From positions 9,176,001 through 9,240,000 of the forward strand of contig NZ_CP034463.1 of NCBI RefSeq assembly GCF_003955715.1: a stretch of 64,000 nt of DNA. The letters run 5' to 3'. This stretch comes from Streptomyces aquilus. Lineage in GTDB: Bacteria; Actinomycetota; Actinomycetes; Streptomycetales; Streptomycetaceae. Both the position numbers and the translations under genes were made by a program. The notes beneath the pieces are model-generated. The model was given only the letters and a program-made list of their open reading frames with translations, ran no database searches and was not told the DNA's origin. How positions within the stretch are numbered: position 1 is the first letter of the stretch; every line of letters begins with the position of its first letter. Below are positions 8,616 to 15,828 of the stretch, piece after piece.

Positions 8616-9271
8616 CGCCCCGGTGTGTCGAGGGTGGCGACCGGCACGATCAGGTCCGCCCGGTCCCGGGTCGTCGCGACCAGCTCGGCGTTGCGCTGGT
8701 CCGTGCGCAGCACCCAGGCCACGGCCTCCTCGTGCCCCTTGCCGAACTCCTCGTGCCGGGCCACCAGGCGCCGGATCCGCTCGCCCTCCTCCAGCTCGCA
8801 GAACCACACCTCGTCCAGCTGCTCCCGCACCCGCGGCCACGCGCCCGTGCCCAGCAGCAGATAGTTCCCCTCGGTCACCACCAGCCGGGCGGACGGCGGC
8901 ACCGGTACCGCCCCGGCGACCGGCTGCTCCAGCACCCGCTCGAAGCCGGGCGCGTACACGACGTCGTCGCCGTCCTCCTCGGCGCGCAACCGCCGCAGCA
9001 GCGCCGCGTAGCCCGCCGCGTCGAAGGTGGGAGGGGCGCCCTTGCGGTCCCGCAGCCCCAGCCGGTCCAGTTCGACGTCGGCCAGATGGAAACCGTCCAT
9101 GGGGACATGCGCCACCCACGGCTCGCCGCCGGCGTTCAGCTCGCGCACCAGCGTCTCGGCGAGCGTCGTCTTGCCCGCGCCGGGGCTGCCCGCGATGCCG
9201 AGGATCGCGCGCCGGTCGCCCCGCGCGAGGGAGCGGGCGCGAACGAGCAGGTCGTCGAATGTCAGCGGCAC
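8600..9271 (-). CDS. Nucleoside/nucleotide kinase family protein (uridine/pantothenate kinase-like)
   Basis: This 223-residue P-loop kinase has Walker A GIAGSPGAGKTTLA near residue 25, followed by the DGFH motif (VPMDGFHLADVEL) and a TEGNYLLL strand. These are features of the uridine kinase/pantothenate kinase superfamily and the fructose-kinase-like FrcK group. Substrate is not predictable. Translation begins at GTG 9271, since upstream sequence lacks a better start. It is convergent with HxlR and divergent from a SnoaL-like gene. Confidence 0.85.
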   Translation of the reverse strand: MPLTFDDLLVRARSLARGDRRAILGIAGSPGAGKTTLAETLVRELNAGGEPWVAHVPMDGFHLADVELDRLGLRDRKGAPPTFDAAGYAALLRRLRAEEDGDDVVYAPGFERVLEQPVAGAVPVPPSARLVVTEGNYLLLGTGAWPRVREQLDEVWFCELEEGERIRRLVARHEEFGKGHEEAVAWVLRTDQRNAELVATTRDRADLIVPVATLDTPGRQAVS

Positions 9272-9352
9272 ACTGGAGAGTGTGCCACCCGGTCATGCGC
9301 CGACCATGGCCCGGGACGCAGGGAGAGGGGGACGTAGGAGGGAGCCGCCACC

Positions 9353-9775
9353 GTGTCCGAGGAGACCGACGAGACCGCCGTGACCGACGACGCCGCGCAG
9401 ATCCGCGCGCTGATCACGAAGTGGGCCGACGCCGTCCACCGGGGCGACCTCGACGGCGTCGTCGCCGACCATGCCGAGGACCTCGTCATGTACGACGTAC
9501 CGGCGCCCCACCACGGCATCCACGGTCTCGCGGCCTACCGCGCCGCCTGGCCGCCGTTCTTCGCCTGGCAGGCGCAGGGCGCCTGCTTCGACATCGACAC
9601 CCTCGACGTCACCGCCGGCCCCGACGTCGCCTGGGCCCACGCCCTGCTGCGCTGCGCGACCCCCGAGGAACTCGCCGAACGCCCCACCCTGCGGCTGCGG
9701 CTGACCTTCGGTCTGCGCAAGGAGAACGGGCGCTGGCTCGTCGCGCACGAGCATCACTCGTTCCCCCACGACTGA
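9353..9775 (+). CDS. SnoaL-like/DUF4440 NTF2-fold protein
   Basis: This 140-residue protein has the NTF2-like cone fold pattern: an N-terminal helix IRALITKWADAVHRGDLDGVVADHAEDLVMYDV, a middle strand region and the terminal RLTFGLRKENGRWLVAHEHHS, as in SgcJ/EcaC-type proteins. Such proteins are ketosteroid-isomerase-like or of unknown function. GTG 9353 is preceded by GGAGGGAG. It stands alone between a divergent kinase and a plus-strand membrane protein gene. Confidence 0.8.
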   Translation: MSEETDETAVTDDAAQIRALITKWADAVHRGDLDGVVADHAEDLVMYDVPAPHHGIHGLAAYRAAWPPFFAWQAQGACFDIDTLDVTAGPDVAWAHALLRCATPEELAERPTLRLRLTFGLRKENGRWLVAHEHHSFPHD

Positions 9776-9800
9776 CCCGCCCCATCCGGAACCCCAACCA

Positions 9801-9817
9801 TATGACCGATCGTCATA
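9801..9817. promoter_or_regulatory. TetR-like inverted repeat
   Basis: TATGACCGATCGTCATA has 6-bp arms and a 5-bp centre. It resembles a TetR-family operator and lies 127 bases upstream of the GT-C-like membrane protein. No TetR gene is in the window, so its regulator is unknown. Confidence 0.35.
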
Positions 9818-9943
9818 CAGGTGGACGAACATCGCGCTGCGCACGGCGCGGCTGCGGGTTAATTTGTCCCTGTTTCTGTTCTTTTTACGGCTCCTGACCA
9901 GGGCCGAACGCCTCCGTGGCATCGACGGGGTAAGGGGTGGACG

Positions 9944-11416
9944 ATGGCGCACGGCATGAATGCCCTGCTCGCCGAAGGACGACGGAGTGACAGGGTGACC
10001 GTGCCCGTCACGTTCCGGCTCTGGCGGGGCGACGCGCTGCTCGCGGCCGTCGCCGGGGTCTTCGTCCTCGCGCAACTGCTGCTCGTACGGCCGGGAATGG
10101 GCCTCGGCTGGGACGAGGCGGTGTACGTCAGCCAGGTCGGCTCCGGCGCGCCGCCCGCCTTCTTCAGTGCCCCGCGCGCCCGCGGCGTCTCCCTGCTGGT
10201 GGCGCCGATCGCCTCCTGGTCGACGTCCACGGAACTGCTGCGCGTGTACCTCGCCGTGCTCTCCGGACTCGGCCTCTACCTCGGCCTGCGGGTGTGGCAC
10301 GGACTGTTCCGGTTCCGCGTCCTGGCGGGCGCGGGGGCGCTGTTCGCCTCCCTGTGGGTGACGCTCTTCTACGGCCCGCAGGCCATGCCCAACTACTGGG
10401 TCGCCATCGGCGCGCTCATCGCCGTGGGCAGCTTCCTGAAGGGCCGCGTGTGGGGTGTCCTGGCCGGCGCCGCCCTCATGGCGTGGATGCGGCCCACGGA
10501 CGCGGTGTGGGTGACGGTGCCCCTGGTCGTGTTCGCGGTCGCGGCCCGGCGGTGGCGGCCGCTCGCCGCGCTCGTCACGGGGCTCGCCCTCGGCGCGGTG
10601 CAGTGGATCATCGAGGCGTACGTCTCCTTCGGCGGCCTGGGCGAGCGGCTGCACGAGGCCTCCCGCATCCAGGGCGGCCTCGGCTGGAACATGGCCGTCG
10701 ACGACCAGCTGCGCAGCCTGGCGGGGCGCGCGCTGTGCCGGCCGTGCACCGGATCGATGCCGAATCCGCTGGTCACCGCGTGGTGGTACGTCCTTCCGGT
10801 GATCGCGGTGCTCGGGCTCGTCATCGCCGTCCGCGCGGGCCGCACCGAGCGCACCCTGGTACCGCTCGCCTGTGCCGTCACGGCGGCCGTCCCGTACCTT
10901 TTCATGATCGGGTACGCCGCACCGCGCTTCCTGCTGCCCGCCTACGCGCTGCTCGCCCTGCCGGTCGCCGACGCGCTGTTCCACCTGGCCACCAGGCCGA
11001 ACGGCACCTGGCGTCCCGTGGCCGCGACCGTGCTGGCCCTCGGCCTCACCCTGCATCTGGCCGTCCAGCTGAGCGTCCTGCACCGCACGGTCTCCAACTC
11101 CACCGCCTCCCGGCAGGGATGGGAGCGCACCGCGGCCGAACTGCACCGCCTCGGCGTCAGCCCGCCGTGTCTGCTCACCGGGCACGAGGCCATCCCCGTC
11201 GCCTACTACACGGGCTGCTCCTCCGCGGCGACCGGCGGCCACAACGCCAACTCCACCGCGGCCGAGATCCGCGACACGGCCCGCCACATCCCGGTCGCCT
11301 ACCTCACCGCACCGGACGGCGCCACGGCCCGGTACGCCCGCCACTGGACGCCGTACCAGACGGACGGGGTACTGGTACGACTGGCACCGCCGGGCCCGGC
11401 CGGTGATGGCAAATGA
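9944..11416 (+). CDS. Polytopic membrane protein, GT-C glycosyltransferase-like
   Basis: This 490-residue protein has about ten hydrophobic segments. The first outside loop carries GWDEAVYVSQV. Acidic residues at this location, after the first membrane segment, are characteristic of GT-C enzymes using polyprenyl-phosphate sugars (ArnT/PMT-like). A soluble C-terminal region holds several Cys residues. ATG 9944 has an AAGGGG ribosome site. Its stop overlaps the start of a small repeat ORF (ATGA at 11413-11416), and a flippase-like gene follows, so a function in building or moving a lipid-linked glycan is plausible but unproven. Confidence 0.75.
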   Translation: MAHGMNALLAEGRRSDRVTVPVTFRLWRGDALLAAVAGVFVLAQLLLVRPGMGLGWDEAVYVSQVGSGAPPAFFSAPRARGVSLLVAPIASWSTSTELLRVYLAVLSGLGLYLGLRVWHGLFRFRVLAGAGALFASLWVTLFYGPQAMPNYWVAIGALIAVGSFLKGRVWGVLAGAALMAWMRPTDAVWVTVPLVVFAVAARRWRPLAALVTGLALGAVQWIIEAYVSFGGLGERLHEASRIQGGLGWNMAVDDQLRSLAGRALCRPCTGSMPNPLVTAWWYVLPVIAVLGLVIAVRAGRTERTLVPLACAVTAAVPYLFMIGYAAPRFLLPAYALLALPVADALFHLATRPNGTWRPVAATVLALGLTLHLAVQLSVLHRTVSNSTASRQGWERTAAELHRLGVSPPCLLTGHEAIPVAYYTGCSSAATGGHNANSTAAEIRDTARHIPVAYLTAPDGATARYARHWTPYQTDGVLVRLAPPGPAGDGK

Positions 11417-11685
11417 CGCCCGTGCCGGTCGGGGCCGGTGAGTGGTGGCGGATGGCGTCCGTGCCGGTCACGGCTGGCGAGCGGTGGCGAGTGATGCCCG
11501 TGCCGGTCGGGGCCGGCGGGTGGTGGCGGATGGCGTCCGTGCCGGTCACGGCCGGAGGTTGGTGGCGGATGGTGTCCGTGCCGGTCCGGTCCGGAGGGCG
11601 GTGGCGAGTGACGTCCGTGCCGGTCGGGGCCGGTGCGGGGCTCGTGCGGTCGGCGTCTCCGGGTTCCGTCGGTGGTGTGCGGTGA
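11413..11685 (+). CDS. Small 13-residue-repeat protein, possibly translated by coupling
   Basis: This 90-codon ORF starts at ATG 11413 inside the stop of the GT-C-like gene (ATGA) and ends inside the GTG start of the flippase-like gene (GTGA, 11682-11685). It consists of six copies of a 13-residue motif close to VPVTAGGWWRMAS, encoded by 39-bp tandem repeats, then a Ser/Gly-rich tail. The overlaps on both sides argue that ribosomes could traverse it. However, the same repeat leaves other frames open too, so the protein may be a by-product of repeat expansion in a linker. I know of no family with this repeat. Confidence 0.4.
   Translation: MTPVPVGAGEWWRMASVPVTAGERWRVMPVPVGAGGWWRMASVPVTAGGWWRMVSVPVRSGGRWRVTSVPVGAGAGLVRSASPGSVGGVR
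11422..11655. repeat. 39-bp tandem repeat, six copies
   Basis: Copies start at 11422, 11461, 11500, 11539, 11578 and 11617, exactly 39 bases apart, each beginning GTGCCGGTC. Internal divergence alternates: copies 1 and 3 are alike (GGGGCCGG) and copies 2 and 4 are alike (ACGGC), suggesting an earlier 78-bp double unit. The unit is a multiple of three, so copy-number change keeps the reading frames and the overlaps with flanking genes. Confidence 0.95.
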
Positions 11686-12617
11686 CGTCCGGTCCGGTCG
11701 TCGTCAGCCCTTCTCGAAGACGCGTCTACGGGCAGACCGTCGTCACCCTCGCCGTCCTGGTCGGCATCGCCTGTCTGGCCCGGCGGCACTGGCCGATGCT
11801 GGAACGCGGGGCCGTGCGGCTCGCCGTCGCCGACCAGGGCTGGCTGCTGGTGGGCGCGGTCGCCGCCGCCGCGACCTGGGTGTGTGCCGCGCTGGCCCAA
11901 CAGGGCGCGGTCGTACCGCGGTTGCCCCAAGGGCGCCTGGTGGCCGCGCAGTTCGCCGCCGGCGCCGCCAACCACCTGCTGCCCGCCGGGCTCGGCGCCG
12001 GTGCGGTGAACCTCCGTTTCCTGATGCGCTGCGGTCTGACCGCGGGGCGCGCCGTGAGCGCCCTCGCCGTGAAGGGGGCCGCCGCCGCGGTCGTCCGGGT
12101 GGTCCTGACCGTCACCCTCGTGGCGGCCTGCCCCGGCATGCTGCGGATGCCGCTGCCGCACCTCGCGGTCCTCGCCGCCCTGTGCGCCGCCGTCGTGTGC
12201 GTGGCCCTCCTGCTGGCCTGGTCCCGGTGCCGGCGCGCGCTCGCGACCGTCCTCGCGGACATCAGGGCCGTACACGCCAACCCGCCCCGGGCGGCGGCGC
12301 TTTGGGGCGGCCAGCTGGCCTTCGCCGCCCTGCACGCCCTCGTCCTGATCGCCGTCTCCCAGGCCGTCGCCCTCTCCCTGGCCCCGGCCCGAGTGGCCCT
12401 CCTTTACATCGCCGCCAGCAGCGCCGCCGCGCTGTTGCCCACGCCCGGCGGCCTCGGTTCGCTCGACGCCGCCCTCGCCTTCGCCCTCACGGCGAGCGGC
12501 GCCCCGGGCGCGGCCGCCGCCTCCGCGGTCCTCGGCTACCGCCTGCTGACGGTGTGGCTGCCGCTGATCCCGGGGCTGGTGGTCCTGGCCGTACTGGTAC
12601 GCCGCAAAGCCCTCTGA
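11682..12617 (+). CDS. Flippase-like integral membrane protein (LPG synthase TM region-like)
   Basis: This 311-residue protein has about eight membrane segments and fits the lysylphosphatidylglycerol synthase transmembrane/UPF0104 family. Typical pieces are GAANHLLPAGLGAGAVNLRF, with its conserved PxGxG, and LLPTPGGLGSLDAALAFAL near the end. Proteins of this group include lipid flippases and mannosyl-lipid biosynthesis partners. GTG 11682 overlaps the stop of the repeat ORF. Paired with the GT-C-like protein upstream, it could move the lipid-linked substrate. No soluble acyltransferase domain follows, so it is not a complete MprF. Confidence 0.85.
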   Translation: MTSGPVVVSPSRRRVYGQTVVTLAVLVGIACLARRHWPMLERGAVRLAVADQGWLLVGAVAAAATWVCAALAQQGAVVPRLPQGRLVAAQFAAGAANHLLPAGLGAGAVNLRFLMRCGLTAGRAVSALAVKGAAAAVVRVVLTVTLVAACPGMLRMPLPHLAVLAALCAAVVCVALLLAWSRCRRALATVLADIRAVHANPPRAAALWGGQLAFAALHALVLIAVSQAVALSLAPARVALLYIAASSAAALLPTPGGLGSLDAALAFALTASGAPGAAAASAVLGYRLLTVWLPLIPGLVVLAVLVRRKAL

Positions 12618-12732
12618 ACCCCACCGGCACAACCCTTTCGGCCCGACCGGTCCGAGCCCAACCCGTGTTTCCGCCCACGGCACTTCAGGTAGGACTCGTT
12701 TGTCGGCCCGGAGACCACCAGGGGGGAACACG

Positions 12733-13587
12733 ATGACGGCGAGTGAGCAAGGCGGGCGGCTGGGGGAGGAGTTCTTCACTCCAGGGACCTCGTCCTTCAC
12801 CGAGTTCCTGACCGCCCACCGCCCGGACCTGCTGCCCACCCGCAAGCCGTTCCCGGACCACGTCCGTGCCGCCCCCGACCGCTTCCCGCACGGCACCACC
12901 GTGCTGGCCCTCGCCTACCGCGACGGCGTGCTCATCGCGGGCGACCGCAGGGCCACGATGGGCAACCTCATCGCCCAGCGCGACCTGGAGAAGGTGCACC
13001 CCGCCGACGACCACACGGCCGTCGCCTTCGCGGGCACTGTCGGTCTCGCCCTCGACATGGTGAAGCTGTACCAGGTCGAGCTGACGCACTTCGAGAAGAT
13101 CGAGGGCATCCCCATGACCCTCAACGCCAAGGCCCGGCGGCTGGCGGGCATGATCCGGCAGAACCTCGGCCAGGCCATGCAGGGCCTCGCGGTCGTACCG
13201 CTGCTCACCGGGTACGACGACGCGGCGCCCGAGGGTGAACGGGGCCGCATCTTCAGCTTCGACGTCGCCGGGGGCCTGTACGAGAAGCAGGACTTCCACG
13301 CCGAGGGGTCCGGTTCGCCGTACGCCCGGGGCGCGCTGAAGAAGCTGTTCCGGCGGGGCATGTCCCGGCGCGATGCCGCGCTCGCCGCCCTCCAGGCGCT
13401 GTACGACGCGGCCGACGACGACTCCGCGACCGGCGGCCCCGACATCGGCCGCCGCATCTTCCCGATCGTGTCGGTCATCACCGAGGACGGCTTCGAGCGG
13501 CTGGCGGAGCCGGAGACGGAGGAGCTCAGCCGGGAGATGGTGGAGCAGCGCCGGTCCCGCCCGGACGGCCCCAACGCGACACCCTGA
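12733..13587 (+). CDS. prcB: 20S proteasome beta subunit, orphan paralog
   Basis: This 284-residue protein is an actinobacterial proteasome beta subunit with a 54-residue propeptide (containing PGTSSFTEFL). Cleavage before Thr55 would expose the catalytic threonine in HG-TTVLALAY. The catalytic Asp and Lys fall at mature positions 17 and 33 (AGDRRATMGN, DLEKV), and DDDSATGGPD carries the later active-site region, so it looks competent. Normally prcB sits beside prcA, pup, dop and the ATPase arc/mpa. Here none is present: neighbours are a flippase-like gene and a nickel permease. It is therefore probably a second, diverged copy that could assemble with PrcA or alone. Compared from memory with the S. 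coelicolor protein it is clearly homologous but not identical. ATG 12733 follows AGGGGGGAA. Confidence 0.92.
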   Translation: MTASEQGGRLGEEFFTPGTSSFTEFLTAHRPDLLPTRKPFPDHVRAAPDRFPHGTTVLALAYRDGVLIAGDRRATMGNLIAQRDLEKVHPADDHTAVAFAGTVGLALDMVKLYQVELTHFEKIEGIPMTLNAKARRLAGMIRQNLGQAMQGLAVVPLLTGYDDAAPEGERGRIFSFDVAGGLYEKQDFHAEGSGSPYARGALKKLFRRGMSRRDAALAALQALYDAADDDSATGGPDIGRRIFPIVSVITEDGFERLAEPETEELSREMVEQRRSRPDGPNATP

Positions 13588-13605
13588 CCCCTGCCACCAC
13601 GCTCT

Positions 13606-13623
13606 TTCCCCTCCCGTGGGGAA
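13606..13623 (+). terminator. Weak hairpin after proteasome gene
   Basis: TTCCCC and GGGGAA (13606-13611, 13618-13623) form a 6-bp stem 18 bases after the stop codon. No T-tract follows, so it is only a possible terminator. Confidence 0.35.
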
Positions 13624-13641
13624 GATCTGCCACGGCCTTTA

Positions 13642-13658
13642 CTGCACATGAGTTGCAG
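13642..13658. promoter_or_regulatory. Nur-like nickel operator
   Basis: CTGCACATGAGTTGCAG keeps the TGC-N9-GCA spacing and the tTGCaa-N5-ttGCAA layout that I recall for the Streptomyces nickel regulator Nur. It lies 62 bases before a nickel/cobalt permease start, where repression by Nur with nickel would make sense. Assignment rests on pattern and context. Confidence 0.55.
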
Positions 13659-13720
13659 TTACCGGAGGATGGCACAAGGCTGCTTGTCGCGGCCGCTTCA
13701 CCGAACGAAAGATCCTCCCG

Positions 13721-14860
13721 ATGCCGGTCGCCCCTGACTCCGCTCCGCCCCTCCCCGCCTCGGCCACCGGAAACACCGGGGCATGGCAGCGCGTCCGCGG
13801 CTCCATGACGCGTGAGGAGTGGATCAGGGTCGGGGGGATGGCCGCGTTCATCCTCGCCCTGCACGTCATCGGCTGGTTCACCCTGGTCGTCCTCGTGGCG
13901 CCCGAGCACTACAGCGTCGGCACGAAGTCCTTCGGCATCGGCATCGGCGTCACCGCGTACACGCTCGGCATGCGGCACGCGTTCGACGCCGACCACATCG
14001 CCGCGATCGACAACACCACCCGCAAGCTGATGGGGGAGGGGAAGCGGCCGCTGTCGGTCGGCTTCTGGTTCTCGCTGGGCCACTCCAGCGTCGTCTTCGG
14101 CCTGACCTTCCTGCTCTCGCTGGGCGTGAAGGCCCTCGCGGGCCCGGTCCGCGACGACGACTCCTCGCTGCACGACGTCACGGGCCTGATCGGTACGACG
14201 GTCTCCGGGACCTTCCTGTACGTCATCGCCGGCATCAACCTCGTGATCCTGGCCGGGATCTGGAAGGTGTTCCGCCGGATGCGCTCGGGAGACTTCGACG
14301 AGGCCGCTCTGGAGGAGCACCTGAACAACCGGGGCTTCATGAACCGGCTCCTGGGCCGTGTGATGGGGTCGGTCACCAAGCCGTGGCAGATGTACCCGCT
14401 CGGCCTCCTCTTCGGCCTCGGTTTCGACACCGCCACCGAGGTCGCCCTGCTCGTGCTGGCCGGCTCGGGCGCCGCTTCCGGACTGCCCTGGTACGCGATC
14501 CTGTGCCTGCCCGTGCTGTTCGCGGCCGGCATGTCCCTGCTGGACACGATCGACGGCACGTTCATGAACTTCGCCTACGGCTGGGCCTTCTCCCAGCCGG
14601 TCCGCAAGGTCTACTACAACCTCACCATCACCGGCCTGTCCGTCGCCGTCGCCCTGCTCATCGGCACGGTCGAACTCCTCGGCCTGCTCGCCGAGAAGCT
14701 CGACCTGCACGGCCCGTTCTGGACCTGGATCGCCGGCCTCGACCTCAACACCCTCGGCTTCGCCGTCGTAGGCCTGTTCGTGCTGACCTGGATCGTCGCG
14801 CTGGTGGTGTGGAAGGCCGGCCGGATCGAGGAGAAGTGGACGGCGGACCTGGCCGACTGA
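13721..14860 (+). CDS. HoxN/NixA-type nickel/cobalt transporter
   Basis: This 379-residue membrane permease has eight or so membrane segments. The signature GMRHAFDADHIAAIDNTTR contains the metal-recognising HX4DH motif in the second helix. Further family blocks are GFWFSLGHSSVVF and LGFDTATEVALL. It imports Ni(II) or Co(II) through the cytoplasmic membrane, supplying Ni-superoxide dismutase, urease or cobalamin-dependent enzymes. ATG 13721 is used; the first 30 residues are low in complexity. A Nur-like site upstream suggests nickel repression. It converges on the next gene with a six-base gap. Confidence 0.95.
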   Translation: MPVAPDSAPPLPASATGNTGAWQRVRGSMTREEWIRVGGMAAFILALHVIGWFTLVVLVAPEHYSVGTKSFGIGIGVTAYTLGMRHAFDADHIAAIDNTTRKLMGEGKRPLSVGFWFSLGHSSVVFGLTFLLSLGVKALAGPVRDDDSSLHDVTGLIGTTVSGTFLYVIAGINLVILAGIWKVFRRMRSGDFDEAALEEHLNNRGFMNRLLGRVMGSVTKPWQMYPLGLLFGLGFDTATEVALLVLAGSGAASGLPWYAILCLPVLFAAGMSLLDTIDGTFMNFAYGWAFSQPVRKVYYNLTITGLSVAVALLIGTVELLGLLAEKLDLHGPFWTWIAGLDLNTLGFAVVGLFVLTWIVALVVWKAGRIEEKWTADLAD

Positions 14861-14866
14861 CCCCGC

Positions 14867-15817
14867 TCACGGCCGAAGTTCCTTGCGCCACTTGAGGATC
14901 TGTTTCTCCGGATCTCCCGTGTACGACCACGGGGTACGTGTGGCGAGGGCGCCCTGGACGCGCAGCAGCGGGCCCGCGATGTCCGTCAGGCCCGCGTAAC
15001 AGGCAGCGTGGGTCAGGTAGTTGAGGTCGCGCAGTTCGCCGGGGGCGACGCCCCGCGGGCGGTCGGCGAACCAGCGCTGCCAGGTGCGGCGTACGTCGCT
15101 GACGGCGCCGTCGTGGGTCCAGTGCTCGGCGAGGCCGACCGCGGACCGGCGCCCCTGGGCCGCGTCCAGCGCGTAGCGGTACTCCTCCACGCGGGCGTAC
15201 TGGACGAGGACCGGCAGCGCACATCCCGGCGGTGCCACCCCGGCGGCGTCGCGGGCGAAGTCGTACATCAGGCCGTGCGTGCCGTGCCAGCGGGACGAGT
15301 AGTAGTGGAGTATCTGGAGGTGGCCCTCCACGCTGTACGGGTCGCGGCGGTGCAACTCGTCCCACCAGCGCGCCAGTTCCTGTCTGCGCACCCCGGACGG
15401 ATAGAGCCGGGCGACGGAGATCAGGGAGATCCACGGCGTCGGATCGTCGAGGTAGGCGTCGGCGGCCTGGAGGCAGGCGAGCACGGCGGTGTCGATGCGC
15501 TGCTGGTCGATCGGCACGCCACGGCCCGCGGCGATCGCCAGGTTGAACGCCCGGGCCGTCTCCGTCGCCGCCCGCAGCACCAGCGCGTCGGCGCTGTGCG
15601 GTTCGGCGGCCAGCCAGGACTCGGACGTCGAACTGCTCGCGCAGGCCTGCGCGAGCAGCCGGACGCGGTGGCCGCGGCTGAGCCAGTCCGGGCCGGTCGC
15701 GCGCAGCAGCTCTCGCAGTCCCTGCCAGCGGCCGATGACGATGTCGTGGCGGGCGTCGGTGAGGGCCCTGTCGCCGCAGTCGGGGTCGAAGTCGAGGGTG
15801 AAGCGGTCTCGCGCCAT
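14867..15817 (-). CDS. Conserved hypothetical helical protein, paired with permease
   Basis: This 316-residue cytoplasmic protein has no recognised domain. It is helix-rich, with TPR-like alternation (ADALVLRAATETARAFNLA, RGVPIDQQRIDTAVLACLQAADAYLDDPTPW, EGHLQILHYYSSRWHGTHGLMYDF), so a helical-repeat fold is likely. ATG 15817 lies 11 bases after the amino-acid permease stop and they should share a transcript. Longer upstream frames just read through the permease in another frame. It could be a regulator or accessory of the permease, but that is guesswork. Confidence 0.75.
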   Translation of the reverse strand: MARDRFTLDFDPDCGDRALTDARHDIVIGRWQGLRELLRATGPDWLSRGHRVRLLAQACASSSTSESWLAAEPHSADALVLRAATETARAFNLAIAAGRGVPIDQQRIDTAVLACLQAADAYLDDPTPWISLISVARLYPSGVRRQELARWWDELHRRDPYSVEGHLQILHYYSSRWHGTHGLMYDFARDAAGVAPPGCALPVLVQYARVEEYRYALDAAQGRRSAVGLAEHWTHDGAVSDVRRTWQRWFADRPRGVAPGELRDLNYLTHAACYAGLTDIAGPLLRVQGALATRTPWSYTGDPEKQILKWRKELRP

Positions 15818-15828
15818 TACCGGCTCCC

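Noticed and set aside
11422..11655. CRISPR array
   Set aside because: Units are contiguous with no unique spacers, and no cas gene is present. The same holds for 24003-24265 and 27817-27932.
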